The notes beneath the pieces were generated by a model, which was given only the letters and a program-made list of their open reading frames with translations, made no database searches and was not told the origin of the DNA. Below, piece after piece: positions 26,486 to 35,570 of a stretch of 64,000 nt of DNA (its first letter is position 1; each line of letters starts with the position of its first letter). A program made the position numbers and the translations under genes. This DNA comes from an uncultured Colwellia sp. (GTDB taxonomy: Bacteria; Pseudomonadota; Gammaproteobacteria; Enterobacterales; Alteromonadaceae), in assembly GCA_913062815.1 (NCBI GenBank), contig CAJXWZ010000010.1, positions 1 through 64,000 of the forward strand, written 5' to 3'.

Positions 26486-29272
26486 TTATTGATAAAATCC
26501 AAAATGTAAGCCCGTACCTGCGGCAAAATCACCGATTGGAGTTATGGTGATCACGTCACCTTCAGCCAACATAGTGCCTACGTCTAAGAAAAATATTGAT
26601 GGTGAACCAAAGTTGGTATTTTCCCAGTCACCCGAGTTTTGTACTGGAGTGATAGTACCAACAGCGTCGCCATTAAGTGTTACAGCAACACCAAGTGCCG
26701 CGCCACCATTGTCGCCAACAGCAAGGCTTAAACCAACAACACTTGAACCAACACCAGCGGCTGGCACGGTTATTTGCACAATATCGCCATTACCAGTAAA
26801 GCCGCCCATTAGACCATTATCTAAAACTGTAGGGCCAGTTACGCCACAACAATTGCCTTCATCGGTATCGTTGCCAATAAAGCTTTCAGCTGGTAATGAA
26901 GAAAAAGGGAATTGTGTTAGTGCTGCATAAGCATTGCCATAATAACCAAAGTGCAAACCAGTACCAGCGGCAAAGTCTGAACTAGGCGTTACTGTGATTA
27001 CATCACCTTCTACTAACGGAGTATCTAAGGTTAAGAAGAAAGTATTAGCAGCGCCTGCGTAGGTGTTTTCCCAGTCGTCTGAATTACGAACCGGAGTGAT
27101 AACACCAACGGCATCGCCATTAACCGTAACGTCTACGCCAAGTGCAGCACCGCCATTATCGCCAACGGCTAAACCTAAACCTATGGTAGTAATACCATCG
27201 GCGGCAGCCGGCACTGTAATTTGTACAATATCGCCATTGCCAGTATAACCACCCATCAGACCATTATCTAAAATAGTAGGGCCTGTTACGCCACAACAGT
27301 TACCTTCATCGATATCGTTACCAATAAAGCTCTCTGCTGGTAGTTGGTTTAAGGCAAATTCCATTTGAGTTGCGATATAAAAGCCGAAGTGCAAACCTGT
27401 ACCTGCGGCAAAGTCTGAGCTCGGCGTTACTGTGATTACATCACCTTCTGCTAATGGTGCGTCAAATACCAAGAAGAATGTTCCAGGTGAATTTGCATTA
27501 ATGCTTTCCCAGTCACTTGAGTTTTGCGAAGGCATGATAGTGCCGGCATCGTCACCGTTTAAGGTTACATCAACACCAAGTGCAGCACCGCCATTGTCGC
27601 CAACAGCAAGTCCAATACCAAATACATCTAGTCCAGCAGCATCTGCAGGTACCGTAATTGTGACTACGTCACCGTTGCCAGTAAAGCCGCCCATTAAACC
27701 GTTGTCTAATACGGTAGGACCAGTAACACCACAACAGTTACCTTCATCGATATCGTTTCCAACTAGGTTTTCTGCAGGCAAACTACCAAAGTCTGACTTC
27801 ACTACTGCTTTATAAGTATTATCGCCAGCAAGGCCAGTATCTTCTGCAGGCTCTTCTGGTTCTTCTGGAACTTCTGGAACTTCTGGCGTTTCGTCTTCAC
27901 CCGTCGCTGGTAGATAAAAACCTAACGATATACCAACACCTGCTGAAAATTGACTATCTACCATAAAGGTAACAATTTGTCCTGCTGCTAAAGGCATATC
28001 AAGCGTTACAAAAGCAGTAGGTATTGCACCTTCAAGATGTGCGGTCCAGTTGCTATCAGCATTACCATGAATGAATATAGTTGCAACATCTTCACCGTCA
28101 ACGAATACCGACATAGAGCCTGTACTCGTAGCACCTCGAATATAAGTAAAACCAACAACCGATAAACCATCAGCGGCGTCAGGTACCATTACGCTAAAGC
28201 CATCACCTTCACCGTCAAGACCACCTAAATTGCCTTCTTCGTTTAAGAAAGGATCTGGGCCACAACATTCTGAAACACCGTTACCGATAATCTCATAAAT
28301 AGCACCTTCATCAGCCAATATTAGCTCAGCCACTAGTTGTGGCGGTCTGCCATTAGGTATTAAATCAGCTATTTTCCAATTTTCGATCTCTGCGCCAAGA
28401 AAATCACCAACGCCTTGATCGCCAGCGTAAAAATATAAAGGTTCGTCGTTAATAGTGACTTGTAGCGAGCCGTCTAAGCGAGTAATAGTACTAACACTAC
28501 CGCTGCTAAAAGGTACGACATGCTCTGTTGTTGGAACGGTATAAGCGGGCCAATCAACGGAACAGTCTGCATCACAAGCACTTTCGCCTTCGACTTTATC
28601 TTCGTCAAAAGTATATAAGGTTTTTCCTTCGATGCTCGAAGTATTACCTGAGACCAAGTACTTAAAGTATTCCTTGTCGTAAAAACCCAATGAATCAAGG
28701 TTTCCGGCCGTAAAATCACCGTCAGCAAGTACAGTAACCACTTGGCCAGCGGCTAATTCGCCCACTTCAAGGTAAACCGTAGGCGTACCGCCTTCTGCTA
28801 ACGTTGCCCAATCACCAGAATTAACGACTGGTATTAGGTTGCCAACGGCTACATCATCGATAAGCACCGTCATCGAACCTTCGGTATCACCTGCGCGGAA
28901 ATAACTTAAGCCAACATAAGTTGCACCGGCACCATCTTCGGGTACCACAACACTGACACCATCACCTGCTCCGGTGATACCGTCTACTCGCGTATCGACA
29001 ACCGCTGGCTCGCCGCAACATTCACTAACATTGTTGCTGATCAAGGTGGCAACGCCATCTTCTTCAAGTTCCAAAACGGCAGCTGCAACCATTTCTGCAG
29101 GATTTATTGTACCCTCGGTATCGGTTAATAACATAAGGTTTGTGGTAGCTATAGTTACCGGTGGAGTTTCAAGGTTAGGAGTTGTGTCACCTCCTCCACA
29201 CGCAGTTAAAGCGAAGGAAATAATTCCTAAGCTAAAATATTTTAATGGATTATTGCCATATGCTTTATTCAT
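26486..29272 (-). CDS. Lipoprotein with five Cys-Cys-Gly beta modules; candidate surface glycan-binding protein
   Basis: The protein has 928 residues. The lipobox is ALTACGGG (Cys25). Five modules of about 115-130 residues each carry a Cys-Cys-Gly motif at residues 85-86, 336-337, 513-514, 659-660 and 808-809, and end in SLGFY or HFGFY. The last three modules are nearly identical and share NDIDEGNCCGVTGPT. Between modules 1 and 2 (about 205-305) lies a Lipoprotein_15-like segment (GKTLYTFDEDK, then WKIADL). An acidic Pro/Glu linker follows module 2. It is very acidic, has no catalytic motif I recognise, and starts 166 bp downstream of the TonB receptor, as a substrate-capture partner would. 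A ribosome site AAAGGA precedes the ATG. Function is inferred from context; the modules could be CBM31-like or a new family. Confidence 0.75.
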   Translation of the reverse strand: MNKAYGNNPLKYFSLGIISFALTACGGGDTTPNLETPPVTIATTNLMLLTDTEGTINPAEMVAAAVLELEEDGVATLISNNVSECCGEPAVVDTRVDGITGAGDGVSVVVPEDGAGATYVGLSYFRAGDTEGSMTVLIDDVAVGNLIPVVNSGDWATLAEGGTPTVYLEVGELAAGQVVTVLADGDFTAGNLDSLGFYDKEYFKYLVSGNTSSIEGKTLYTFDEDKVEGESACDADCSVDWPAYTVPTTEHVVPFSSGSVSTITRLDGSLQVTINDEPLYFYAGDQGVGDFLGAEIENWKIADLIPNGRPPQLVAELILADEGAIYEIIGNGVSECCGPDPFLNEEGNLGGLDGEGDGFSVMVPDAADGLSVVGFTYIRGATSTGSMSVFVDGEDVATIFIHGNADSNWTAHLEGAIPTAFVTLDMPLAAGQIVTFMVDSQFSAGVGISLGFYLPATGEDETPEVPEVPEEPEEPAEDTGLAGDNTYKAVVKSDFGSLPAENLVGNDIDEGNCCGVTGPTVLDNGLMGGFTGNGDVVTITVPADAAGLDVFGIGLAVGDNGGAALGVDVTLNGDDAGTIMPSQNSSDWESINANSPGTFFLVFDAPLAEGDVITVTPSSDFAAGTGLHFGFYIATQMEFALNQLPAESFIGNDIDEGNCCGVTGPTILDNGLMGGYTGNGDIVQITVPAAADGITTIGLGLAVGDNGGAALGVDVTVNGDAVGVITPVRNSDDWENTYAGAANTFFLTLDTPLVEGDVITVTPSSDFAAGTGLHFGYYGNAYAALTQFPFSSLPAESFIGNDTDEGNCCGVTGPTVLDNGLMGGFTGNGDIVQITVPAAGVGSSVVGLSLAVGDNGGAALGVAVTLNGDAVGTITPVQNSGDWENTNFGSPSIFFLDVGTMLAEGDVITITPIGDFAAGTGLHFGFYQ
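26489..27790 (-). repeat. Three near-identical coding repeats of about 440 bp
   Basis: The DNA coding for modules 3 to 5 repeats at high identity. Landmark CCACAAC occurs at 26844, 27291 and 27729, giving spacings of 447 and 438 bp, and again at 28260 in the diverged module 2. Copies of this length can recombine, so copy number may vary among strains. Confidence 0.7.
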
Positions 29273-29438
29273 AATTTATTCCTTTGTCTCGAGTTATTAT
29301 TATATTTCGAGATTAAATGATATTTGATCGGCTTAACAAACCTGAATTCCATCGTTAACCGATTTAGTGAGAATTACTAACATCTTCACTTCACTCATTA
29401 GGGTTGAGTAATACTTACTACAACCCTGTTTTAAATTT

Positions 29439-32309
29439 TTAGAAGGTATATCGCATGCCAACGTTATATCTTGCACCGTATTGACGAGCATGGAGTAGCT
29501 GCTCTTCATATCGGCCATAGATACGCTGTGTTTCTTCGGTGATATTGAGTCCTTCGACAAAAACGGTGAACTTTTCTGTCACTTCATAGCTAGCACTTAC
29601 ATCCCATTGTCCATATTCTTCAGTATATTGTGGGTTGTTTGGCCCACCTTCTTGTTGACCAATGGCAGATAAAAACTCATCACGCCAGTTATAGGCTATA
29701 CGAGCTTGTAAGCCATCTTTGTCATAAAAGGCGACGAAGTTAGCCGAATCACTTAAGCCCGGTAAGGCAAATTGAACACCCGTTTTTGCATTGTCATAGC
29801 CAACATCACCATTGACGATAGTGAAATTGACCATACCGCCAAAACCAGACTCGCCAAACATATGCTGAATGGCAAACTCCCAACCGTCGATGGCCACAGT
29901 CTCGCCATTAGTGGGTACATTAATATCCCAAACGACGAGTTCATCGGTAGCATCACCGATTATTGTGGTGGCATCACCTTCCTGATTCTCGATCATACGA
30001 TCAAAGATATTTCCTTCGGTTAGCTGGATACCTTCGTCAGTAAGTTGCTGTCTGGCCAAGTCACTACGAGCACCATTGTGGGGATCATAAAGTCCATCAA
30101 TAGTTTCCTCTACTACCGAGGTAACTAAGAAGTTTTCCACATCTTTACTGTAGTAACCAACAGACATATAACTGGCTTCTCCGTAATAATATTCTAACGA
30201 TAAATCAATATTATCAGCGGTATAAGGTAATAGATCTGGGTTACCACGATAACCGTTACGGGCACCGACTTTAGGGTTACCAGAAATTGATGTGGTCCCA
30301 CGCATTGCGGAAAGATTGTTACGAGTTACCGTGCGACTATAGGAAAAACGAGTCACTAAATCATCGGTCAATTCAACACTGACATCTAAACTAGGCAGGA
30401 ACAATTTATAATCGGTATTAACATCGGTATAGATGCTGTCTGCTGCAACAATGGTTCTAAATTCAGTTGACGACTCCCACTCAACGTAAAGGGGGTCTTG
30501 TGCTAAACTGCTGGCGTTAACATCGGTGGCTTCATAACGCATGCCAGCAACGGTAGTAATTAGCAGGCCGTTAAATTCAGACTCAAAGTTAAATTGTATA
30601 TAAGCGCTGGTGGTTTCTTCAGCAACGGTATGATCTTCATCCCATGCTCCTGGACTGAAATTGATACCTAAGCCAGCTTCAGCTTGTTGTAATGCTGTTG
30701 CGGCATTATAGCTGTAATAATAGGGTAAGACACTACCGGTGAATTCGGTAAATAAGCCGTTGGTGCCTTTTTTCTGGAAGATACCATTGTCAAAAAAAGC
30801 ACTGTCTGAATCGGTTGCGACATTGTAAAAGGTGTTAGCGAATTTAGAACGGGATGACATTTCAACAAAACCGACGCCAAACTCTATGCTAGCTAAATCA
30901 CTGTCACCATCGTTAACCCACATACCGTCCATTCGAGCCTGTTCAATATCTGTTCTCATCGCACTGGCGTTAGCGATAGCAATATTTGAAGTAAGTTGGT
31001 CTGGCGTTACCTCAGTGGTTATGTCGATAAAGTCGAGATCTAGCGTCGGTACTTCATTACCATTAATATCAAAAGATTTACCGTCTAGCGCAGCGCCCAT
31101 GATGATAAAGCTGTTGTTGCCATCTTCTAAACCTTTCGATTCAGCCGATGAATCATGATAATCAAAAGTAAGACTGAAAGTATCATTTACTTGCCATTCG
31201 ATATTTAAACCTAAAGAATTATTTTCATTACCTGAGCTATTGCCATAAGCAAAATAATCCATAGTGCCCGCGGCTTCATCTAAATAAGTTGTGGTGCCAT
31301 TTTCATTAATAACGACTTCATTGACATTACCGCCACCGTTAAACCATACGCCAAAGTGATCTCTATCACTGCTAGTTTCATTTTCGGCATAAGTATACTC
31401 AAGTGTTGCGGTAACATTGTTGACTGGTTGATACTGCAACACTACCTGTGCATTGGTTCGTTCTCGCTCGATATCACCAACATCATATTTATAGTTACGC
31501 GGCAGCCAAGTATTACCATCTGGATTTAGGTTATTGTCAGTGACCATAGCATTACTCAAATCACCAAGGCTGTTGGTGCGCCAACCAGAAACTTCGGCAT
31601 TTTGCTCACGTGAGTCACGTTTTTGATAAGAGCCGCTTACCATGATACCAAAAGTATTATCGGCAAACGTATTGCTAAATAATCCAGACAATTCCGGTGT
31701 TACATCGTCACCTTCTTCAACAGTTGTATCCATCACTGCTTTACCACCTAATGATGCCTTCAAACCAGGATTATCGAGAGGGCGACCAGTGACGATATTA
31801 ATGGTGGATCCGATACCACCACTAGGGTTAGCGGCACGGCCTGTTTTATATATTTCTACCGCACTAACACTTTCTGATGCCAAGTTTGCAAAATCAAAAG
31901 AACGAGTAGCAGGAGCACCCGTTTGTCCCATTGCGGCGGTAGGCATTTGACGGCCATTTAAGGTAACTAGGTTAAAGTTGGGACCAAAGCCACGCACAGT
32001 GACATGGCTACCTTCATTATTTGATCGATCTATGGAAACACCAGATATGCGCTGTAAAGACTCAGCAAGGTTAGTATCAGGGAATTTTCCCATGTCTTCG
32101 GCAGATATAGCATCAACCACGCCGTGAGCTTCACGTTTAATATCCATGGCTTTGACCATACTGGCTCGAATACCGGTTACCTCTATAACCTCGATATTTT
32201 CATCCTCATGGCTACTTTCTGCTGCATAGGCTGGTGTTAGTGCCCCTGCACTTAAAACAAGAGATAAACTCTTAGCTAAGTGTGTCTTATTAAATAATCT
32301 ACTTTTCAT
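29439..32309 (-). CDS. TonB-dependent outer-membrane receptor for (oligo)xylan
   Basis: The 956-residue receptor has a signal peptide (SLVLSAGALTPAYA), then a plug domain at about 40-170 with IEVTGIRASM, EDMGKFPDTNLAESLQRISGV and VTVRGFGPNFNLVTLNGRQ. A 22-strand barrel follows and ends in the outer-membrane signature Phe (GMRYTF). The pattern belongs to the TonB-dependent receptors of oligosaccharide loci (TIGR01782-like), not siderophore receptors. AAGGGATAAG precedes the ATG. Operators lie at 32380-32393 and 32543-32556 upstream, and the CCG lipoprotein follows on the same strand. It is the probable energy-dependent importer of xylo-oligosaccharides. Confidence 0.88.
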   Translation of the reverse strand: MKSRLFNKTHLAKSLSLVLSAGALTPAYAAESSHEDENIEVIEVTGIRASMVKAMDIKREAHGVVDAISAEDMGKFPDTNLAESLQRISGVSIDRSNNEGSHVTVRGFGPNFNLVTLNGRQMPTAAMGQTGAPATRSFDFANLASESVSAVEIYKTGRAANPSGGIGSTINIVTGRPLDNPGLKASLGGKAVMDTTVEEGDDVTPELSGLFSNTFADNTFGIMVSGSYQKRDSREQNAEVSGWRTNSLGDLSNAMVTDNNLNPDGNTWLPRNYKYDVGDIERERTNAQVVLQYQPVNNVTATLEYTYAENETSSDRDHFGVWFNGGGNVNEVVINENGTTTYLDEAAGTMDYFAYGNSSGNENNSLGLNIEWQVNDTFSLTFDYHDSSAESKGLEDGNNSFIIMGAALDGKSFDINGNEVPTLDLDFIDITTEVTPDQLTSNIAIANASAMRTDIEQARMDGMWVNDGDSDLASIEFGVGFVEMSSRSKFANTFYNVATDSDSAFFDNGIFQKKGTNGLFTEFTGSVLPYYYSYNAATALQQAEAGLGINFSPGAWDEDHTVAEETTSAYIQFNFESEFNGLLITTVAGMRYEATDVNASSLAQDPLYVEWESSTEFRTIVAADSIYTDVNTDYKLFLPSLDVSVELTDDLVTRFSYSRTVTRNNLSAMRGTTSISGNPKVGARNGYRGNPDLLPYTADNIDLSLEYYYGEASYMSVGYYSKDVENFLVTSVVEETIDGLYDPHNGARSDLARQQLTDEGIQLTEGNIFDRMIENQEGDATTIIGDATDELVVWDINVPTNGETVAIDGWEFAIQHMFGESGFGGMVNFTIVNGDVGYDNAKTGVQFALPGLSDSANFVAFYDKDGLQARIAYNWRDEFLSAIGQQEGGPNNPQYTEEYGQWDVSASYEVTEKFTVFVEGLNITEETQRIYGRYEEQLLHARQYGARYNVGMRYTF

Positions 32310-32379
32310 ATACTTATCCCTTGAAAATAAATGCTTAGCAACGTGATTTATGCTTAACAGCTTGATGAAACCACCAAAA

Positions 32380-32393
32380 GGTTAGCGCTATCA
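32380..32393. promoter_or_regulatory. Predicted LacI operator (site 3)
   Basis: GGTTAGCGCTATCA lies 70 bp upstream of the receptor start and matches the shared palindrome except at the first base. Confidence 0.65.
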
Positions 32394-32542
32394 TTTCACG
32401 GCAAATGGTACTATTTGAATATTATTTTTTATTAATAGTACGCTCAAACTAAGTTTGCTTAATTTAACGCTAGTTTTTCCTCTTTCACATATTCGGTTAT
32501 CTCTACTTTACCGATAATGATAGCTCGACTAAAAAACCAGCA

Positions 32543-32556
32543 AGTTAACGCTAACA
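32543..32556. promoter_or_regulatory. Predicted LacI operator (site 4)
   Basis: AGTTAACGCTAACA lies about 235 bp upstream of the receptor start. Its 163-bp spacing from site 3 would allow looping by a LacI tetramer or two dimers; this is inference. Confidence 0.55.
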
Positions 32557-32764
32557 TTTTAAATTTAAGTGTACCAGTTGTTTTTAAGAAAAAGCCTAGT
32601 TTTTTTTTGTATTTCAAATTTAACCCCATAAAAAAACAGCCTACACAAGTCCTAATAAACCATAATAACAAAACAATTAACAGCTAAAAAACAGTTACTT
32701 ACAAATATAACCATCTTAAATTATTTGTATTTAAAAAAAGTAAAGACTTTCAAATAAAATAAAA

Positions 32765-32778
32765 AGATAGCGCTAACA
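32765..32778. promoter_or_regulatory. Predicted LacI operator (site 5)
   Basis: AGATAGCGCTAACA lies about 93 bp upstream of lacI, suggesting autoregulation. Confidence 0.6.
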
Positions 32779-32849
32779 AACCTAAGGTGGTTAAATATAT
32801 ATTCCGTACTTAAACGTTACAATCATTTTGTATGTCCAATTAGGAATCA

Positions 32850-32879
32850 ATGAAAATGCTTAGAGTTAGCAATGAATAA
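32850..32879 (+). other. Nine-codon mini-ORF overlapping the lacI start
   Basis: ATG at 32850 follows TAGGA and reads nine codons to a TAA that overlaps the lacI ATG at 32872. It may couple translation of the regulator to its leader. Length gives no coding statistics. Confidence 0.3.
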
Positions 32880-33906
32880 AGATAAAAAATCACGTTTACA
32901 GGACGTGGCGAAACATGCAGGCGTTTCTATGATGACCGTATCGAGAGTACTTAACCAAAATGGTATGGTGAGTGAAAAAACAAAGACAAAAGTACAAGCG
33001 AAGCTAAAAGAGTTAAATTATCAGCCCAATGTCTCTGCACGTCGTTTGGCAAGTAATAAGTCGTTCTTTTTAGGATTGTTATACGATAATCCTAGTGCAT
33101 CCTATGTTAGTCAATTTTTATTAAGTAGCCTTAAACTTTGTCGAGATTGCGGTTACCACCTTGTCGTTGATGAAGTCGATAAAAGTCTTACTAAAAACTT
33201 AGAATCAGTTGCCGAGCTTATTAATATTACCCAGGTTGACGGTCTAATATTGCTGCCTCCGGTTTGTGACATTGCGGAAATACTTGAAACTCTAATGGCT
33301 GCTAACATCCCATTTGTTCGAGTTTCGCCAAACGCTCAATTGAACGTTTCACCCTATGTTTGTATGGATGATTATCAGGCAGCATTCGAAATTACAGAAC
33401 AGTTGATTCAACAGGGGCATGTTAATATCGCTCATATCATTGGCCACCCTGATGTTGGAGCAAGTCGTTTACGTTACCAAGGCTTTCTTGACGCGTTAAG
33501 ATCAAACAAAATTAATATCCCACCTGAATATATTGAGCAAGGTTTTTTCACTTATAAGTCAGGATTAAGTGCTACGCAAAAATTGTTATCCTTAAACAAT
33601 CGACCGAGTGCTATTTTTGCCAGTAATGATGATATGGCAGCGGCAGCGATTTCAGCCGCCCATATGAAAAACATACCAGTTCCAACTGCACTATCGGTTG
33701 TAGGCTTTGATGATACTCTTCTCGCTAGTACAGTTTGGCCTCATATATCAACAGTGAGACAGCCTATTAAAGAAATGGCAAAAGTGGCTGTTGAATTACT
33801 GGTTTCGGGTAAATTTGATGACCCAGCTAACCTCAAAAGATCTGACTTGCGCCACGTCTTAGACTTTGAAATTATACAGCGTGAGTCTAGTACCGGAATA
33901 AGTTAA
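32872..33906 (+). CDS. LacI-family regulator of the xylan locus (copy 1)
   Basis: The 344-residue protein has an N-terminal HTH (RLQDVAKHAGVSMMTVSRVLNQNGMVS), a hinge YQPNVSARRLAS, and a sugar-binding periplasmic-protein-like domain with FASNDDMAAAAISAAH and VVGFDDTLLAS. It is a clear paralogue of the LacI protein at 46755-47792, sharing most of the HTH and long runs in the effector domain (for example MDDYQA and GASRLRYQG). It lies between the receptor and the second GH26 gene. It probably binds the TGWTARCGYTAWCA sites and is released by xylose or a xylo-oligosaccharide; the effector is inferred. Confidence 0.88.
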   Translation: MNKDKKSRLQDVAKHAGVSMMTVSRVLNQNGMVSEKTKTKVQAKLKELNYQPNVSARRLASNKSFFLGLLYDNPSASYVSQFLLSSLKLCRDCGYHLVVDEVDKSLTKNLESVAELINITQVDGLILLPPVCDIAEILETLMAANIPFVRVSPNAQLNVSPYVCMDDYQAAFEITEQLIQQGHVNIAHIIGHPDVGASRLRYQGFLDALRSNKINIPPEYIEQGFFTYKSGLSATQKLLSLNNRPSAIFASNDDMAAAAISAAHMKNIPVPTALSVVGFDDTLLASTVWPHISTVRQPIKEMAKVAVELLVSGKFDDPANLKRSDLRHVLDFEIIQRESSTGIS

Positions 33907-34076
33907 ATGTTCCTTGGTTGTAGCAAGCTCCTTGTTGCTATTATTCAACTAAACCTTGTGTTGCCATCAATAGCAACCTAACTATTTTGCACTCAACCAA
34001 TGTTGATTATTAAAAAACTATCATTAATCGATTTCCAGCACCTTAGTGGTCAATGAAAAAGAAAATCGTTACTCAC

Positions 34077-34090
34077 TGTTAGCGCTATCG
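34077..34090. promoter_or_regulatory. Predicted LacI operator (site 6)
   Basis: TGTTAGCGCTATCG differs from the consensus only at the last base. It lies 267 bp upstream of the GH26 start. Confidence 0.55.
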
Positions 34091-34308
34091 TATGTAAGTT
34101 GAGAAATTGCACAACGAAATATAAAATCTAGTATTTTTAATTTTTTTACTGAACCGAATTACTTTAATGAATGCTAGCTTCCTAATTAACTAAAACATCA
34201 AAAATGTTTCAATAACAACGAATATAGTAAAGTTAGCTATTATTTAATTAAACAATCATACTTTTTTCCAATAAACTAGGTTGACTTTCACGTTAACAAA
34301 GCACAAAA

Positions 34309-34322
34309 TGATAGCGTTAACA
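34309..34322. promoter_or_regulatory. Predicted LacI operator (site 7)
   Basis: TGATAGCGTTAACA lies 35 bp upstream of the GH26 start, where it would overlap the transcript start or early leader. Confidence 0.65.
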
Positions 34323-34356
34323 TTTAACTTTATTTATTTTCCAAAGGCAAGTAAAA

Positions 34357-35541
34357 ATGATGAAGAATAGGCTTTCCTCTGTAATGGTATTTTCTTTTTT
34401 TATGCTGGTAGATTTTTGTGCGTGGGGGCAAAGCCAACAACATACCAGCTCTGAAGTAGCAACTGATGACAAGTTAGGGAAATTTGAGCCTCCGGCTAAC
34501 AAAGTCCTACTTTTTATAGGTCAAGACTCGGATACCATTAGCGATTATATTTCAACAGTGCCCGAAGATAATGTTGAAGGAGTAACGCTTTACAGCGAAC
34601 TCAAAAGCGCTCATCCCAAAAAAACCTTAAAAGCAATGTTTACTCCTGACTTCTGGCAATCAGGAACAGTAGATTTCAGTAAAACGCTTACTGAATCACC
34701 TAATGCAGCTGTTGCGATTGGTTTAGCACTTGATAACTGTAATCAGGAAAACCATGAGGCTAATATCGCCAATGGCCTATACGACCTAACGATTGCCGTT
34801 ATGGTAAAACATTTAAAATCATTAGCGCCTCGCAAGGTGTTCTTGCGCATAGGATACGAATTTGACGGCCCTTGGAATTGTTATACACCAGATAATTACA
34901 AATTGGCGTTTCAAAGAATAGCGAAAGCTATCACCAAGCAGCATGCCGAAAATATTGCTACCGTGTGGCAATCAGCTTCGTGGCCTGATAGTTACGGTAA
35001 TCCTATTTATGACACTGGTTTAGACAATCATCTAGATAATTGGTACCCCGGGGACGAGTACGTTGATTGGGTAAGTATGTCAGTATTTTATCGTGATCTT
35101 TCTCAATGGAACTACGTCCCTCCCCTTACACCGGCTAAAGGACAAGAAAACATATTATCTTTCGCTAGGCAGCACAAAAAGCCGGTGATGATTGCCGAGT
35201 CAGCGCCGCAAGGCTTTCGTATCGCAGCGTTAACCAATAGTGTTATTCAAGAAAACAATCCAAAACCTGTAACGGCAAAAGATATTTGGCAGGGTTGGTA
35301 TCAACCCTACTTTGATTTTATTTATGCCAACAATGATGTTATTCGAGCAGTGGCTTATATCAATACGCATTGGGACTCTCAAGGGATGTGGCAATGCAAA
35401 TCAGGTATTGCCGCAGGAAGACCCGGCTGTTCGCAAGGAAATTGGGGCGATAGTCGCATTCAAGCGAATGACTATATAAAAGCACGTTGGTTAAACCAAG
35501 TGACTAATAGCGATTATTGGATGCAAACCAGTAATTACTGA
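34357..35541 (+). CDS. Exported GH26 enzyme, beta-1,3-xylanase-like (second)
   Basis: The 394-residue protein has a signal peptide (VFSFFMLVDFCAW) and a single GH26 domain. The opening LLFIGQDSDTISDY parallels that of the other GH26 protein here, with predicted acid/base Glu168 (LRIGYEFDGPWN) and nucleophile Glu281 (VMIAESAPQG). It lacks the Ig-like, CBM-like and C-terminal sorting segments of its relative, so it may be freely secreted or periplasmic and act on shorter chains. It heads a four-gene plus-strand run with GH43, PhyH and a GH-A hydrolase. Two operators precede it. Confidence 0.85.
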   Translation: MMKNRLSSVMVFSFFMLVDFCAWGQSQQHTSSEVATDDKLGKFEPPANKVLLFIGQDSDTISDYISTVPEDNVEGVTLYSELKSAHPKKTLKAMFTPDFWQSGTVDFSKTLTESPNAAVAIGLALDNCNQENHEANIANGLYDLTIAVMVKHLKSLAPRKVFLRIGYEFDGPWNCYTPDNYKLAFQRIAKAITKQHAENIATVWQSASWPDSYGNPIYDTGLDNHLDNWYPGDEYVDWVSMSVFYRDLSQWNYVPPLTPAKGQENILSFARQHKKPVMIAESAPQGFRIAALTNSVIQENNPKPVTAKDIWQGWYQPYFDFIYANNDVIRAVAYINTHWDSQGMWQCKSGIAAGRPGCSQGNWGDSRIQANDYIKARWLNQVTNSDYWMQTSNY

Positions 35542-35570
35542 GCAAATACCTTTAAAAATGAGTTGTCTTT

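Larger units (their letters stand above)
32310..32871. promoter_or_regulatory. Divergent control region of receptor and LacI gene
   Basis: This 562-bp, very AT-rich region separates the TonB receptor (-) from lacI (+). It contains three palindromes of the shared type (sites 3-5) and a 9-codon mini-ORF at 32850. I see no convincing longer gene. Confidence 0.6.
33907..34356 (+). promoter_or_regulatory. Control region of the second GH26 operon
   Basis: This 450-bp gap holds no gene. It contains operator sites 6 and 7 near its middle and right end. Confidence 0.5.

Noticed and set aside
26544-27815. Several plus-strand ORFs of 60-128 codons inside the CCG lipoprotein gene
   Set aside because: They are antisense readings of the repeat modules and repeat exactly as those do.
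30668-31158. Overlapping ORFs on both strands inside the TonB receptor gene
   Set aside because: They are shadows of a well-supported receptor coding frame.
29439-32309. Siderophore or vitamin B12 receptor
   Set aside because: The surrounding genes are all for xylan use and the plug sequence is of the oligosaccharide-locus type.
32459-32671. 70-codon minus-strand ORF in the receptor/lacI control region
   Set aside because: The reading frame spans an operator and AT-rich promoter sequence and has no recognisable domain or ribosome site.
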